Shown piece by piece: positions 56,853-64,000 of a stretch of 64,000 nt of DNA (the first letter of the stretch is position 1; every line of letters begins with the position of its first letter). The translations under genes were made by a program, and so were the position numbers. Location of the stretch: contig NZ_CP041249.1 in NCBI RefSeq assembly GCF_006711645.1, positions 28,371 through 92,370 of the forward strand, given 5' to 3'. The notes beneath the pieces were generated by a model. That model saw nothing but the letters and a program-made list of their open reading frames with translations. It was not told the DNA's origin and ran no database searches. The stretch is from Klebsiella electrica. Its GTDB lineage: Bacteria > Pseudomonadota > Gammaproteobacteria > Enterobacterales > Enterobacteriaceae.

Positions 56853-57137
56853 ATGGAAAATAAATGGATACTTGAGGATGCTGTCAGCATTCTTAAAACT
56901 TTGGGTCATATCAACCTTTGGTATCTCGAAGAGCAGTTCGGTCAGTTGCCAGCCACCCGAATCATTGTCTCTGACGATAACCGCACAGTGGCGATGTGGT
57001 CTGAGCAAAAACACGGCTGGGAAATATGGACGACCGCACTAACTGTTTCCATTGGAATCAGAAGTACGGTTGCTGCCAGTGGCCAACGTGTGACTCCTGA
57101 ATGGTTGTTCCAGCAGATGATAATTGAGCCCATCTAG
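56853..57137 (+). CDS. hypothetical 94-residue protein
   Basis: MENKWILEDAVSILKTLGHI ... SEQKHGWEIWTTALTVSIG ... PEWLFQQMIIEPI. RBS GATAAGGAAATCAATA. 94 bases before the HEPN-like gene and in the same direction, so the two and resD may form an operon. Unrecognised. Confidence 0.6.
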   Translation: MENKWILEDAVSILKTLGHINLWYLEEQFGQLPATRIIVSDDNRTVAMWSEQKHGWEIWTTALTVSIGIRSTVAASGQRVTPEWLFQQMIIEPI

Positions 57138-57231
57138 TCTGATGGCGCCTTGATTCTTGCATCACGTTTTACTTGAGCGTTTTATGCTTCTTCCGAAGCG
57201 TTCTCCAATAAATACAGGCGGGATTTCTCAT

Positions 57232-58041
57232 ATGAAAGACATGATGATTGATATTGAAGCGGAACGATTTAATGAATGGCTTGAGGGAAATTACCCGGAT
57301 ATTGTCCCTGAGTCTGAAGCATGGGAGGAGGCCGCGAACCTGTATTACTGGGAGCAGGAGGCGCTTGCTGATCAGGCTCAGTGGGATCATGAACATGGAC
57401 TGTTCGTGGTTTCCCTGAACGATGTTCATCAGCGTCACCGGCACGCAAGACAGGAGCTGCAGAAGCTACATGCCCTGCTCGACAGAGAGCAGCCAGAACT
57501 GGTGTACAGGATGTCTTTCGTCCATGCAGTGACTGTCATGGAAGCATACCTGATGTACTGCGCCAGGGCTCTGCTGGAACATGACTGGCCTCTTAAACGC
57601 TTCAGGGATGAATATTACCTGAATTCCGAACGCGTCAAAAAAAACAAAAAGCAGTCTGTGCGTGAGATGGAACTTGATATGTTCAGGCCCGCCGCACGCA
57701 ATTATGTTTCCCGAATGACGTTTCATAACGTTAAAACCATTGAGCGCTATTTCAGCGCCGTGCTGCATACTCCGCCCGTCTGGCCGGTTAAGCCGCTGGG
57801 CATTATTGCAGACTGGCGAAACGACCTTGTGCACCGTAACGGGGTGGATGAGCATGATGTGCCAAGAGGTATATCAGCGCAGCAGCTACAGAATGCTCTT
57901 CAGAGAGTGTCTGACCTTATAGAGGCAGCACACCGTTCCCTGTGCCAGGAGGTGGACTATTTCGGAAACTGGCGTAGTGAGGAAAACCGGGAAATTATTG
58001 CTTCGGCGCTGAACATATCAACAGACAGAGATGTTTCATGA
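57232..58041 (+). CDS. HEPN-like domain protein
   Basis: 269 residues from ATG 57232. Helical protein with YRMSFVHAVTVMEAYLMYCARALL and IIADWRNDLVHRNGVDEHDV; the R-x4-H (RNDLVH) pattern is that of HEPN RNases of the RiboL-PSP-HEPN / MAE_28990 types. Stop overlaps the resD start (ATGA). RNase activity is only inferred; a plasmid maintenance or defence role is possible. Confidence 0.65.
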   Translation: MKDMMIDIEAERFNEWLEGNYPDIVPESEAWEEAANLYYWEQEALADQAQWDHEHGLFVVSLNDVHQRHRHARQELQKLHALLDREQPELVYRMSFVHAVTVMEAYLMYCARALLEHDWPLKRFRDEYYLNSERVKKNKKQSVREMELDMFRPAARNYVSRMTFHNVKTIERYFSAVLHTPPVWPVKPLGIIADWRNDLVHRNGVDEHDVPRGISAQQLQNALQRVSDLIEAAHRSLCQEVDYFGNWRSEENREIIASALNISTDRDVS

Positions 58042-58820
58042 TGACCGGACTCGTTACCCTGGGATCGCAACCAGGAACTGCAGCGCAGCTGCCGGTGGCT
58101 ATCGACTACCCTGCCGCCCTCGCCCTGCGACAGATGGCCCTAGTACAGGATGAACTACCGAAATATCTGCTGGCGCCTGAAGTGAGCGCCCTGCTCCATT
58201 ATGTGCCCGATCTGCACCGAAAGATGTTGCTGGCCACCCTCTGGAATACCGGAGCGCGCATTAACGAAGCGCTGGCGCTGACAAGGGGGGATTTTTCGCT
58301 GGCACCGCCGTATCCGTTTGTGCAGCTGGCCACGCTCAAACAGCGTGCGGAAAAAGCGGCGAGAACGGCCGGGAGAGCGCCCGCCGGCAATCAGGCCCAT
58401 CGTCTGGTTCCGCTATCCGATCACCAGTACGTCAGCCAGCTGCAGATGATGGTGGCCACGCTGAAAATTCCGCTTGAACGCCGAAATACACGCACCGGCA
58501 GAACCGAAAAAGCGCGTATCTGGGAGATTACCGATCGCACCGTTCGTACCTGGATTGCTGAAGCAGCAGAAGCCGCGGCCGCCGACGGTGTGACATTCTC
58601 AGTACCGGTGACGCCGCACACGTTCAGGCACAGTTACGCCATGCATATGTTGTATGCCGGTATACCGCTGAAGGTGCTGCAGAGTCTCATGGGACACAAG
58701 TCGATAAGTTCGACGGAAGTCTATACGAAAGTGTTTGCGCTCGATGTAGCGGCACGCCACCGTGTTCAGTTCCAGATGCCGGGGACCGAGGCGGTGGCGA
58801 TGCTGAAAGAACGGATTTAA
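58038..58820 (+). CDS. resD: ResD tyrosine recombinase (multimer resolution)
   Basis: 260 residues. Tyrosine recombinase with catalytic set: Arg in WNTGARINEAL, HxxR in PHTFRHSYAMHM, His in LMGHKSISSTEVY, nucleophile Tyr in TEVYTKVF. ResD (D protein) of F resolves plasmid dimers at rfsF. ATG 58041 also possible. Coupled to the HEPN-like gene. Confidence 0.92.
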   Translation: MMTGLVTLGSQPGTAAQLPVAIDYPAALALRQMALVQDELPKYLLAPEVSALLHYVPDLHRKMLLATLWNTGARINEALALTRGDFSLAPPYPFVQLATLKQRAEKAARTAGRAPAGNQAHRLVPLSDHQYVSQLQMMVATLKIPLERRNTRTGRTEKARIWEITDRTVRTWIAEAAEAAAADGVTFSVPVTPHTFRHSYAMHMLYAGIPLKVLQSLMGHKSISSTEVYTKVFALDVAARHRVQFQMPGTEAVAMLKERI

Positions 58821-58852
58821 CGGCTACAGACTGACTCGCCGTAGGCTTGTCC

Positions 58853-58897
58853 AACCCCTTGTCTATCCAGAAGCGAGTTCTTAACAGACAAGGGGTT
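58853..58897. repeat. 12-bp inverted repeat after resD
   Basis: AACCCCTTGTCT (58853-58864) and AGACAAGGGGTT (58886-58897), perfect complements around 21 bases. No U-run follows, so more than a simple terminator may be involved; a ResD target is possible. Confidence 0.6.
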
Positions 58898-58964
58898 CAG
58901 AATGAAATGCCGGGGAGGTACTTTGCCTCATCCGGGCACTAATCGCGTTCTCAGGAGGGATGAA

Positions 58965-59210
58965 TCAGTGGCGTATCTGCGCCAGGTCGTCTTCGGTCAG
59001 GCCGGTCATTTTCATCACGGTGCTGCGGTCAATGCCGCTCCTGAGCATGGTACGGGCAACTTCCAGCTTGCCTTCCAGCTTGCCTTCCAGTTTGCCTTCA
59101 TTGCGGCCTTTTTCAATACCACGTTGTTCACCCAGCTGGATGCCCTTCTCGATCCCCTGCTGGATACCCTTCTCAATACCTTTCTGCTCAAGCTGCTGTG
59201 CGATGGTCAT
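58965..59210 (-). CDS. possible internal short form of Rpn (RpnS-like)
   Basis: In-frame ATG at 59210 (MTIAQQLEQKG) preceded by GGGGACGCACTT would give the last 81 residues alone. Such short C-terminal forms act as antitoxins in Rpn loci; here only the start and site are seen. Confidence 0.4.
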   Translation of the reverse strand: MTIAQQLEQKGIEKGIQQGIEKGIQLGEQRGIEKGRNEGKLEGKLEGKLEVARTMLRSGIDRSTVMKMTGLTEDDLAQIRH

Positions 59211-59942
59211 AAGTGCGTCCCCGTGCTGTGGCACACGCTGTGCCAGTTCGCGTACAAAGGCTTCGGCGTCGGCTGTTTCGCCTGCCTGAAGTATATAGTG
59301 TACCAGCGATATGACCTGGGATGAAGACAGATAGCCGGCCAGCAAAATGGGCGCCAGCCGGTCCACCAGTTCAGCGAGGTCGCGCTGGTGAATATGTTTC
59401 TGCAGTAAGGTCAGGGCGGCCATACTGCGATGTCCGGCGATGTCATCATCCGGAATAACGGTCACATCAACCAGCGGGAAAGCGCTGCTGTAGAGTGTGC
59501 GTGCCAGCGCCGGGTCGTCAAACTCATCCAGCCAGCGGGTGGAGTACGGATACGGACTGCGCTTCCCGGTATAGAACAGGACCGGTATTACCAGGGGCAG
59601 TTTTTTATGCCCGGCCTCCAGATGGCGCTGCATGGCGGCCACCGCATAGCGTATCAGGCGAAAAGCCATATGTTTGTCGGGCGACGACTGGTGCTCAATG
59701 AGCACGTGGACGTAGCCATCCCCGCCGGTGGTTTTCAGGCTATAGAGAACGTCACTGAAATACTGGCGGAGGTCATCCTCAACGAACGAGCCGGATTCCA
59801 GTTTAAGTGTGCTGAGGTCGCAGATGGCCTGCAGCTCTGCCGGGAGATGCAGCTCCATGAAATCCCGGGCAATATCCGGCTGCGTCAGGAACTGCCGGAA
59901 TGTCGCATCGTGGGGTGTGGGTGTTGTGGTTTTCTTTTTCAT
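58965..59942 (-). CDS. rpn: Rpn-family recombination-promoting nuclease
   Basis: 325 residues. PD-(D/E)xK nuclease N-terminal part: HDATFRQFLTQPDIARDFME, EDDLRQYFSDVLY (Asp) and HVLIEHQSSPDKH (E-x-Q). C-terminal tail of GIEKG/GIQ and GKLE repeats forming a long helix. Family members (RpnA-E, formerly transposase_31) cut DNA and some act as toxins in phage defence. Confidence 0.9.
   Translation of the reverse strand: MKKKTTTPTPHDATFRQFLTQPDIARDFMELHLPAELQAICDLSTLKLESGSFVEDDLRQYFSDVLYSLKTTGGDGYVHVLIEHQSSPDKHMAFRLIRYAVAAMQRHLEAGHKKLPLVIPVLFYTGKRSPYPYSTRWLDEFDDPALARTLYSSAFPLVDVTVIPDDDIAGHRSMAALTLLQKHIHQRDLAELVDRLAPILLAGYLSSSQVISLVHYILQAGETADAEAFVRELAQRVPQHGDALMTIAQQLEQKGIEKGIQQGIEKGIQLGEQRGIEKGRNEGKLEGKLEGKLEVARTMLRSGIDRSTVMKMTGLTEDDLAQIRH
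59060..59095. repeat. three 12-bp tandem units in rpn
   Basis: CTTCCAGCTTGC twice and CTTCCAGTTTGC once, coding (GKLE)3 on the minus strand. Copy number may vary by slippage. Confidence 0.85.
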
Positions 59943-60249
59943 CGGTCCATGTTCTGAAAAATGACGCTGTCATCATATCACAGGCAAAAAATGCTAACAT
60001 TCGATTGGAAGGGACTTGCTGTTTCTTCTGGGGGACAGTGCCGGGGTGGTTCTGTCCCCCTCTTCCCTGGCGTACCATTCACTCTACAGTTACAGACGTC
60101 TCTGAAGATATTTAAGTGGTCTTGCCGTTAATAGCCTCACATATCTGGTCACATCAGTCCGGAGGCGGAGGAAGCTCTCGGTATCGTTGACGTATACCCT
60201 AAAGTGATATGCTAGCGAGCTGTCTAGGATTGTTTAATCAAGGAGTCAC

Positions 60250-60379
60250 TTGACACCCCTTACTCGCATTAAGCGTGTGGCCCGCAAAACGATTTGCTTC
60301 TCACGTTCCATCAAGGTCCACGAAAAAGCTATCGACTCATTCATCGAAAGTATATTTTCAACTAATTGGAGACATAATT
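60250..60379 (+). pseudogene. C-terminal remnant of an IS1-family transposase with IS end
   Basis: Translation from 60250 reads TPLTRIKRVARKTICFSRS ... VHEKAIDSFIES, matching the end of IS1-family InsB proteins (compare IS1's [18 protein letters not shown]). The end TTGGAGACATAATT (60366-60379) resembles the IS1 terminal repeat. Everything upstream is missing. It borders the AT-rich unknown gene. Confidence 0.65.
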
Positions 60380-60386
60380 CTATATC

Positions 60387-62141
60387 TCAGGAGATTAAGG
60401 GAAGCTGACTAGGCCATTTCATAAGCCAATATTTGGCTTTATCTTTTCTTGCTTTTAAAGTTCTTTCACTAATATCATTAATTTCATTTTGTTGTAGGAT
60501 ATTAACGAACTTACTCAGTGATATTTTACCTACAAAGTTTTCATGCCAAAGTAAACAAATTCCGAGTAGTAGATCTTCAATTTCGCTCAGTTCCATCGTT
60601 AAACTTTCTTCTATATTTCTTTGAATATACAACCCCTTACTAAACAGCTCAGCAAGATATAATCCTTCTTCTTTTGGTATGCCTGTGGCTGTGTAAAAAA
60701 TACAACTTTCTGAATTGTTTGAGGGTAGTTTAACCATAATACTAGGATTTATCCCTTTCGCACGATCTAAACTGTTAAGAAATTTAGGTATTGTTAGCGC
60801 AGAAGCTGCTAAATCAATATTTCTAAAGGACTTGTTTTTTTTATCTATATGCTCAATGTCTTTGTTTTTTTTATTGCTGAAATAATGCGTCATTAACTCC
60901 ATCGGTTCTGGTAGTAGACCCGAAAACATCCAGGGAAAAAGGCCGACTGGATTGGCACTGAATATTTCGTTAAAACTATTGTATAATGTATCATCCATAC
61001 ATTCATCTCCACTAGAAAAAATGAAGAGTTTTGATACATAGTCTTGAGGATAGCTCATTTTTAGACTTATCATAAAATCTCTTACTTTAATGTACCAAGC
61101 AGCATTTTTTATAAGTGAAAAATAAAACATAATCATATGATATACTATCATTTTCTGCATCACTTCAGGGGGCGTGGTCTTTAGTGCATTTCGTTGGTTT
61201 TGAGAGAAGTTTTCGGGGCTAGGTTTCAGGAATCGAAATAGAGAAAAATATCGCTTATGTAATTTTTCAATCTGATGATTAATACTATTGCTGTCAAACT
61301 CATGTTTGTATTTCAACGGAAATTTTTTGCTATATTTTTTGTAGTATTCGACCTGTGTACTATTTTCATGCTTTCGACATAATGCATGTAATATTGGTGC
61401 CCACTGCGTATATTTTTTGTCTTTTAGTAGTGGGTGCGATACCTCGTTTAAAGGGTCTCGACCTAAAGCAAGCTTGTGAGCTATACTTATAAAGTGCCCG
61501 TGAACCTGATCAAGACTAAATTCTTCATTACCTAACCTGCGGTATTTATTAGTGAATAAATCGAAGGAGTGAATCCTAAATGGAGTCATTTTGCCTTGAG
61601 GGTTACCATACTCGATGTCAACCAAGTTTGATGTAAGTTGCCGTTCACTAACTAATTTACATAACGCAATTAGAGTAGGATCTACGATTGTAATGTTTAG
61701 TTTCTGGCGACTATTCCTTTCTAATTCTGTACGAACTTTATAGTAAGCATGAATAATTTTTTTTGGTTCTAAGACGGAATGAGTAGTTGCTGCTGCAGTA
61801 AGTAATAATTTAAGTGGCATTTTGGGGTAGTTTTTAGTAAGGCATTCAGCATATGCATACAACTGACCTCTCAACATCAATGAATCATAATCATAATCAT
61901 AATTATACCTAAATAGTATATCTAATATGTTATGACGTGGGCTAAATGCTTTCTCTAATATGTCATAGTACTGAGGCCTGAGGGCTAAAGGGATTTTGGC
62001 AAGACATTTTCTTAAGTGAACCAAACCAGATTCTTTTCTAAAATGTAAAGGTCCAAAAATTAAATTGAAGGCTATTCCAGCTTCAAACCATTCTCTCAAC
62101 ACATTTTCAGCCTCACTTAACTTTAAAACAATTTCTTTCAT
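60387..62141 (-). CDS. unknown 584-residue protein
   Basis: Unrecognised. AT-rich codon use unlike most of the plasmid. Mostly helical, no membrane helices or signal, no familiar motif; Lys/Asn-rich, with YNYDYDYD near residue 80 and a basic C-terminus (SERTLKARKDKAKYWLMKWP). Its 3' end lies 7 bases from an IS1-family end. Divergent from the zinc-finger gene at 62330 with a 188-base shared promoter region. Recently acquired accessory gene; defence or stress role possible but not shown. Confidence 0.6.
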   Translation of the reverse strand: MKEIVLKLSEAENVLREWFEAGIAFNLIFGPLHFRKESGLVHLRKCLAKIPLALRPQYYDILEKAFSPRHNILDILFRYNYDYDYDSLMLRGQLYAYAECLTKNYPKMPLKLLLTAAATTHSVLEPKKIIHAYYKVRTELERNSRQKLNITIVDPTLIALCKLVSERQLTSNLVDIEYGNPQGKMTPFRIHSFDLFTNKYRRLGNEEFSLDQVHGHFISIAHKLALGRDPLNEVSHPLLKDKKYTQWAPILHALCRKHENSTQVEYYKKYSKKFPLKYKHEFDSNSINHQIEKLHKRYFSLFRFLKPSPENFSQNQRNALKTTPPEVMQKMIVYHMIMFYFSLIKNAAWYIKVRDFMISLKMSYPQDYVSKLFIFSSGDECMDDTLYNSFNEIFSANPVGLFPWMFSGLLPEPMELMTHYFSNKKNKDIEHIDKKNKSFRNIDLAASALTIPKFLNSLDRAKGINPSIMVKLPSNNSESCIFYTATGIPKEEGLYLAELFSKGLYIQRNIEESLTMELSEIEDLLLGICLLWHENFVGKISLSKFVNILQQNEINDISERTLKARKDKAKYWLMKWPSQLPLIS

Positions 62142-62329
62142 TCACACTCCCTCGAAAATTGCAATACATAAGTGGAAAAATAAGTCGAGTGGATAACTAA
62201 ATTGCTGATGATTAACATGCCTACTCTTATGAGTTTTTACTCTTGAGGCAATCATACAGCATCATCCGTACATAAAATGGTTCGTTGGTGGGCTGTGGAC
62301 TGTTCGTATACACAAAAGTGAGATAGATC

Positions 62330-62611
62330 ATGGAAAAAGTAATTTGCTCATTATGCCATGGGCGTGGTGGTGATGTAATTATTACGTGCAGTAACTGCAA
62401 TGGTTCAGGTTATGACCCACAAGATGATAAGCCGTTCGCGCAGTGCCATACTTGTTACGGAGAAGGTGAAGAAAACGCTGACGTTTGTCCTCGTTGTGGT
62501 GGTGATGGTTATTACTACGTAGATGAAGAAGAAGAAGAAGAAGAAGAAGAAGAAGAGGATGAGGATGAGGATGAAGGTGAGGATGAAGGTGAGGATGAAG
62601 AAGGGCTATAG
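62330..62611 (+). CDS. DnaJ-type zinc-finger protein with acidic tail
   Basis: 93 residues. Four CxxCxGxG-type repeats (CSLCHGRG, CSNCNGSG, CHTCYGEG, CPRCGGDG) make the two zinc sites of the DnaJ/Hsp40 cysteine-rich domain, but there is no J-domain. From residue 66 it is almost only Glu/Asp, coded by GAA/GAG/GAT repeats (62522-62610). Weak RBS. Divergent from the unknown 584-residue gene. Confidence 0.7.
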   Translation: MEKVICSLCHGRGGDVIITCSNCNGSGYDPQDDKPFAQCHTCYGEGEENADVCPRCGGDGYYYVDEEEEEEEEEEEDEDEDEGEDEGEDEEGL

Positions 62612-62887
62612 CGGGTTGTAGTAGCGCACTGATACTGGGCATGCTCACCTCCACAACAAGATAGGTGAGAAAATAGCTAATATTATCAGTAGGTTTGATA
62701 TTTTTGGCCAATCTGAGGGTGTTCATAATTCTGTGTAACTGCCCACTCGTTAAAGGTGATCGCTCAGGCGGTCACCGAACTCGATGTTAAAACGGCTCAT
62801 TGCCATACGCCAGTCTCTCTGCGGTATCGTCCATTTCTTTGGTGCAGCTTTTATCGTCAGCCATATCACCTTTCTCACATAATAGAA

Positions 62888-62899
62888 TTCGCATGCGAA
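62888..62899. promoter_or_regulatory. palindromic operator, copy 1
   Basis: TTCGCATGCGAA, 12-bp perfect palindrome with extra matching A/T, 19 bases before the -35 of the promoter at 62918. Confidence 0.6.
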
Positions 62900-62917
62900 A
62901 TCTATTGCATATCATTA

Positions 62918-62945
62918 TTGATACCTTAATGTTTCTCTGTATACT
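62918..62945 (+). promoter_or_regulatory. promoter of the parA leader
   Basis: TTGATA (62918-62923) and TATACT (62940-62945) with 16-bp spacing, 13 bases before the first micro-ORF. Confidence 0.6.
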
Positions 62946-62957
62946 GTTTAGGTCGTC

Positions 62958-63038
62958 ATGAAAGCACGACAACAAACGCAGTGGCAGATAGCTGCTTCTG
63001 CACCTGGCGAAACGCCTGACTCACAGGAGTGTGTATGA
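62958..63038 (+). CDS. micro-ORF 1 upstream of parA
   Basis: 26 codons, MKARQQTQWQIAASAP ... ECV. Its stop overlaps the next ATG (ATGA). No homologue known to me. May be a regulatory leader peptide. Confidence 0.35.
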   Translation: MKARQQTQWQIAASAPGETPDSQECV

Positions 63039-63124
63039 AATCCCGCAATGAATTCATGCCATTATTGAAATACTCTTTCAAGCCGTGCCGCCCCTTCTCA
63101 AACATTTCGCATGCGAAATCTTAA
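63035..63124 (+). CDS. micro-ORF 2 upstream of parA
   Basis: 29 codons, MKSRNEFMPLLKYSFKPC ... SHAKS, with AGGAG 6 bases before ATG. Its last codons are formed by the second palindrome and it ends 10 bases before parA. Confidence 0.35.
   Translation: MKSRNEFMPLLKYSFKPCRPFSNISHAKS
63104..63119. promoter_or_regulatory. palindromic operator, copy 2
   Basis: ATTTCGCATGCGAAAT, a perfect 16-bp palindrome sharing the 12-bp core of copy 1, ending 15 bases before the parA ATG. Confidence 0.65.
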
Positions 63125-63134
63125 GGACTGTTAC

Positions 63135-64000
63135 ATGACACTGAAAATTGGACCTATCGGAAAACTGATCGTTGTATGTAGTCAGAAGGGCGGCATCGTT
63201 AAATCGCAGTCATCCAGTGAAATCGCACATGACCTTCGTAAAGCTGGTTTCCGTGTGCTTGAAATTGATATGGACTGGACAACTGGTCTGACGGAGAGGG
63301 CATTCCCTGACGCCTTACCTTATGAGATAGAACGCGAACCTTTAAGTAACAGTTTTACACCCGGTGAAGCGAATACATATCAGCTTTTCTTTTCTGAAAC
63401 AGAGATTCGACCGATTGAGCTTCCTGGCGGGCGCTTTTTTATCGGTGCTACCAGTGAACTTAATGAAATCAACTACCGAAACAGCGACTGCATGTTCGAC
63501 TTCAGGGACCGTATTGAAGAACTGAAGGAACAGTTTGATTTCATTATTGCTGATTCAGCGCCATCTTATTCAAATGTTATGATCGCAGCGCATATGTCAG
63601 CTGATTATCTTCTGATCCCTACCCTGCTGGAGAAGCAGGCCCGTAATGCGGTTGGTAAACAGCTTGCTTATATGCAGAAAATTAAGCGGAACTACAATCC
63701 TTCGCTGCAGTTCATGGGCACTTATGTGACCCAGACGCAGGTGAAAAATTATAAAAAACCACTTAAAGAAGGATATCTGGGGCCTATTGATACACTGAAT
63801 CTGAACCTCCTCATCGAGATCCTTCAGGGAAAAGGCTACTCTGAAGAATACATTCTCGCCTATATATCATTTGTACCTGCTGCTGCAAAAGAAGCGATCG
63901 AACTTGGTCTCTCCTTTGATGAATATGACCCCAAGTGTCTTCCTGCAATTCAGTATAAAGAACTTACCCAGAAAATTATCAAGCTTGCAGGAGGTAAGTA
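63135..64000 (+). CDS. parA: ParA-like partition ATPase (runs to window end)
   Basis: 288 codons visible; the window ends two bases (TA) into what is likely the stop codon. Deviant Walker A SQKGGIVKSQSS (residues 16-27) with the signature Lys, Walker A' VLEIDMDW and Walker B FDFIIADSAPS. No N-terminal DNA-binding domain, so type Ib-like in length. Usually a ParB-type gene follows, outside the window. RBS TTAAGGACTG. Confidence 0.85.
   Translation, partial: MTLKIGPIGKLIVVCSQKGGIVKSQSSSEIAHDLRKAGFRVLEIDMDWTTGLTERAFPDALPYEIEREPLSNSFTPGEANTYQLFFSETEIRPIELPGGRFFIGATSELNEINYRNSDCMFDFRDRIEELKEQFDFIIADSAPSYSNVMIAAHMSADYLLIPTLLEKQARNAVGKQLAYMQKIKRNYNPSLQFMGTYVTQTQVKNYKKPLKEGYLGPIDTLNLNLLIEILQGKGYSEEYILAYISFVPAAAKEAIELGLSFDEYDPKCLPAIQYKELTQKIIKLAGGK

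Larger units (their letters stand above)
62612..62957. other. intergenic region before the parA leader
   Basis: No convincing gene; a minus-strand frame (62787-62975) is doubtful. Contains the first palindrome and a promoter. A G/C-balanced stretch around 62740-62830 is unexplained. Confidence 0.5.

Noticed and set aside
62787..62975. 62-codon minus-strand gene opposite the parA leader
   Set aside because: It covers the palindrome and promoter; only the last 25 codons (from MADDKSC) have a possible RBS, not enough to call a gene.

Overview
The window is most of the transfer region, the replicon and part of the maintenance/accessory region of an F-like conjugative plasmid. The FII-type replicon (copB, copA antisense RNA, tap leader, repA), the gene content and the protein sequences point to an IncFII(K)-type plasmid of Klebsiella pneumoniae or a close enterobacterial relative. 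That host assignment is inference from family knowledge; no search was run.

Layout. 1-2.3 kb: end of the leading region (methyltransferase fragment, KlcA/ArdB antirestriction protein, orf169-type lytic transglycosylase) and oriT. Beside oriT lie ten GANTC motifs phased at about 11 or 22 bp, presumably TraM sites. 2.3-39.8 kb: the tra operon in the order traM, finP/traJ, Y, A, L, E, K, B, V, [five small ORFs], C, trbI, W, U, [two small ORFs], trbC, [one ORF], N, [three small membrane ORFs], F, Q, trbB, [one ORF], H, G, S, T, D, I, X, finO. No traP, trbD, trbG, traR or trbA/E/J/H was recognised; small uncharacterised, mostly membrane, proteins occupy those places. traI is cut after codon 171 by a 3664-bp Tn3-family transposon (Tn5403-like: tnpR, tnpA, no cargo) flanked by perfect 39-bp inverted repeats and a 5-bp target duplication. 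Removing it restores a 1752-codon traI exactly, so the rest of the machinery looks intact but relaxase/helicase is split.

39.8-43.9 kb: a DsbA-like oxidoreductase, a PIN/NYN-like protein, two inner-membrane proteins (one with a DUF2726-type domain) and a Nuc-type phospholipase-D nuclease. 43.9-46.7 kb: the FII replicon and its GC-rich origin region.

46.7-53.4 kb: a graveyard of mobile elements: a DUF4268-type gene whose first codons lie in a Tn1000-like inverted repeat, an arsenic operon cut off in arsA by IS1, a plasmid-borne ferritin-like gene (ftnB type), a complete 1196-bp IS5-group element (ISKpn26-like), a 284-bp piece of a second copy, and two further unrelated Tn3-family inverted-repeat ends.

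53.4-64 kb: accessory/maintenance region: an RHH-domain protein with a 13-bp inverted-repeat operator, several uncharacterised genes, a HEPN-like protein overlapping resD (resolvase), an Rpn-family nuclease with a likely internal antitoxin start, a remnant IS1-family end, an AT-rich unknown 584-residue gene divergent from a small DnaJ-type zinc-finger protein with a long acidic tail, and finally a parA-like gene preceded by two identical-core palindromes and two overlapping micro-ORFs.

Functionally, TraM/J/Y and FinP/FinO would control transfer, the tra genes build the F-type type IV secretion system and pilus, TraS/TraT exclude recipients, and RepA/CopA/CopB/Tap set copy number, with ParA and ResD for inheritance. 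The transposon in traI predicts loss of self-transfer unless TraI is supplied in trans or the element excises.
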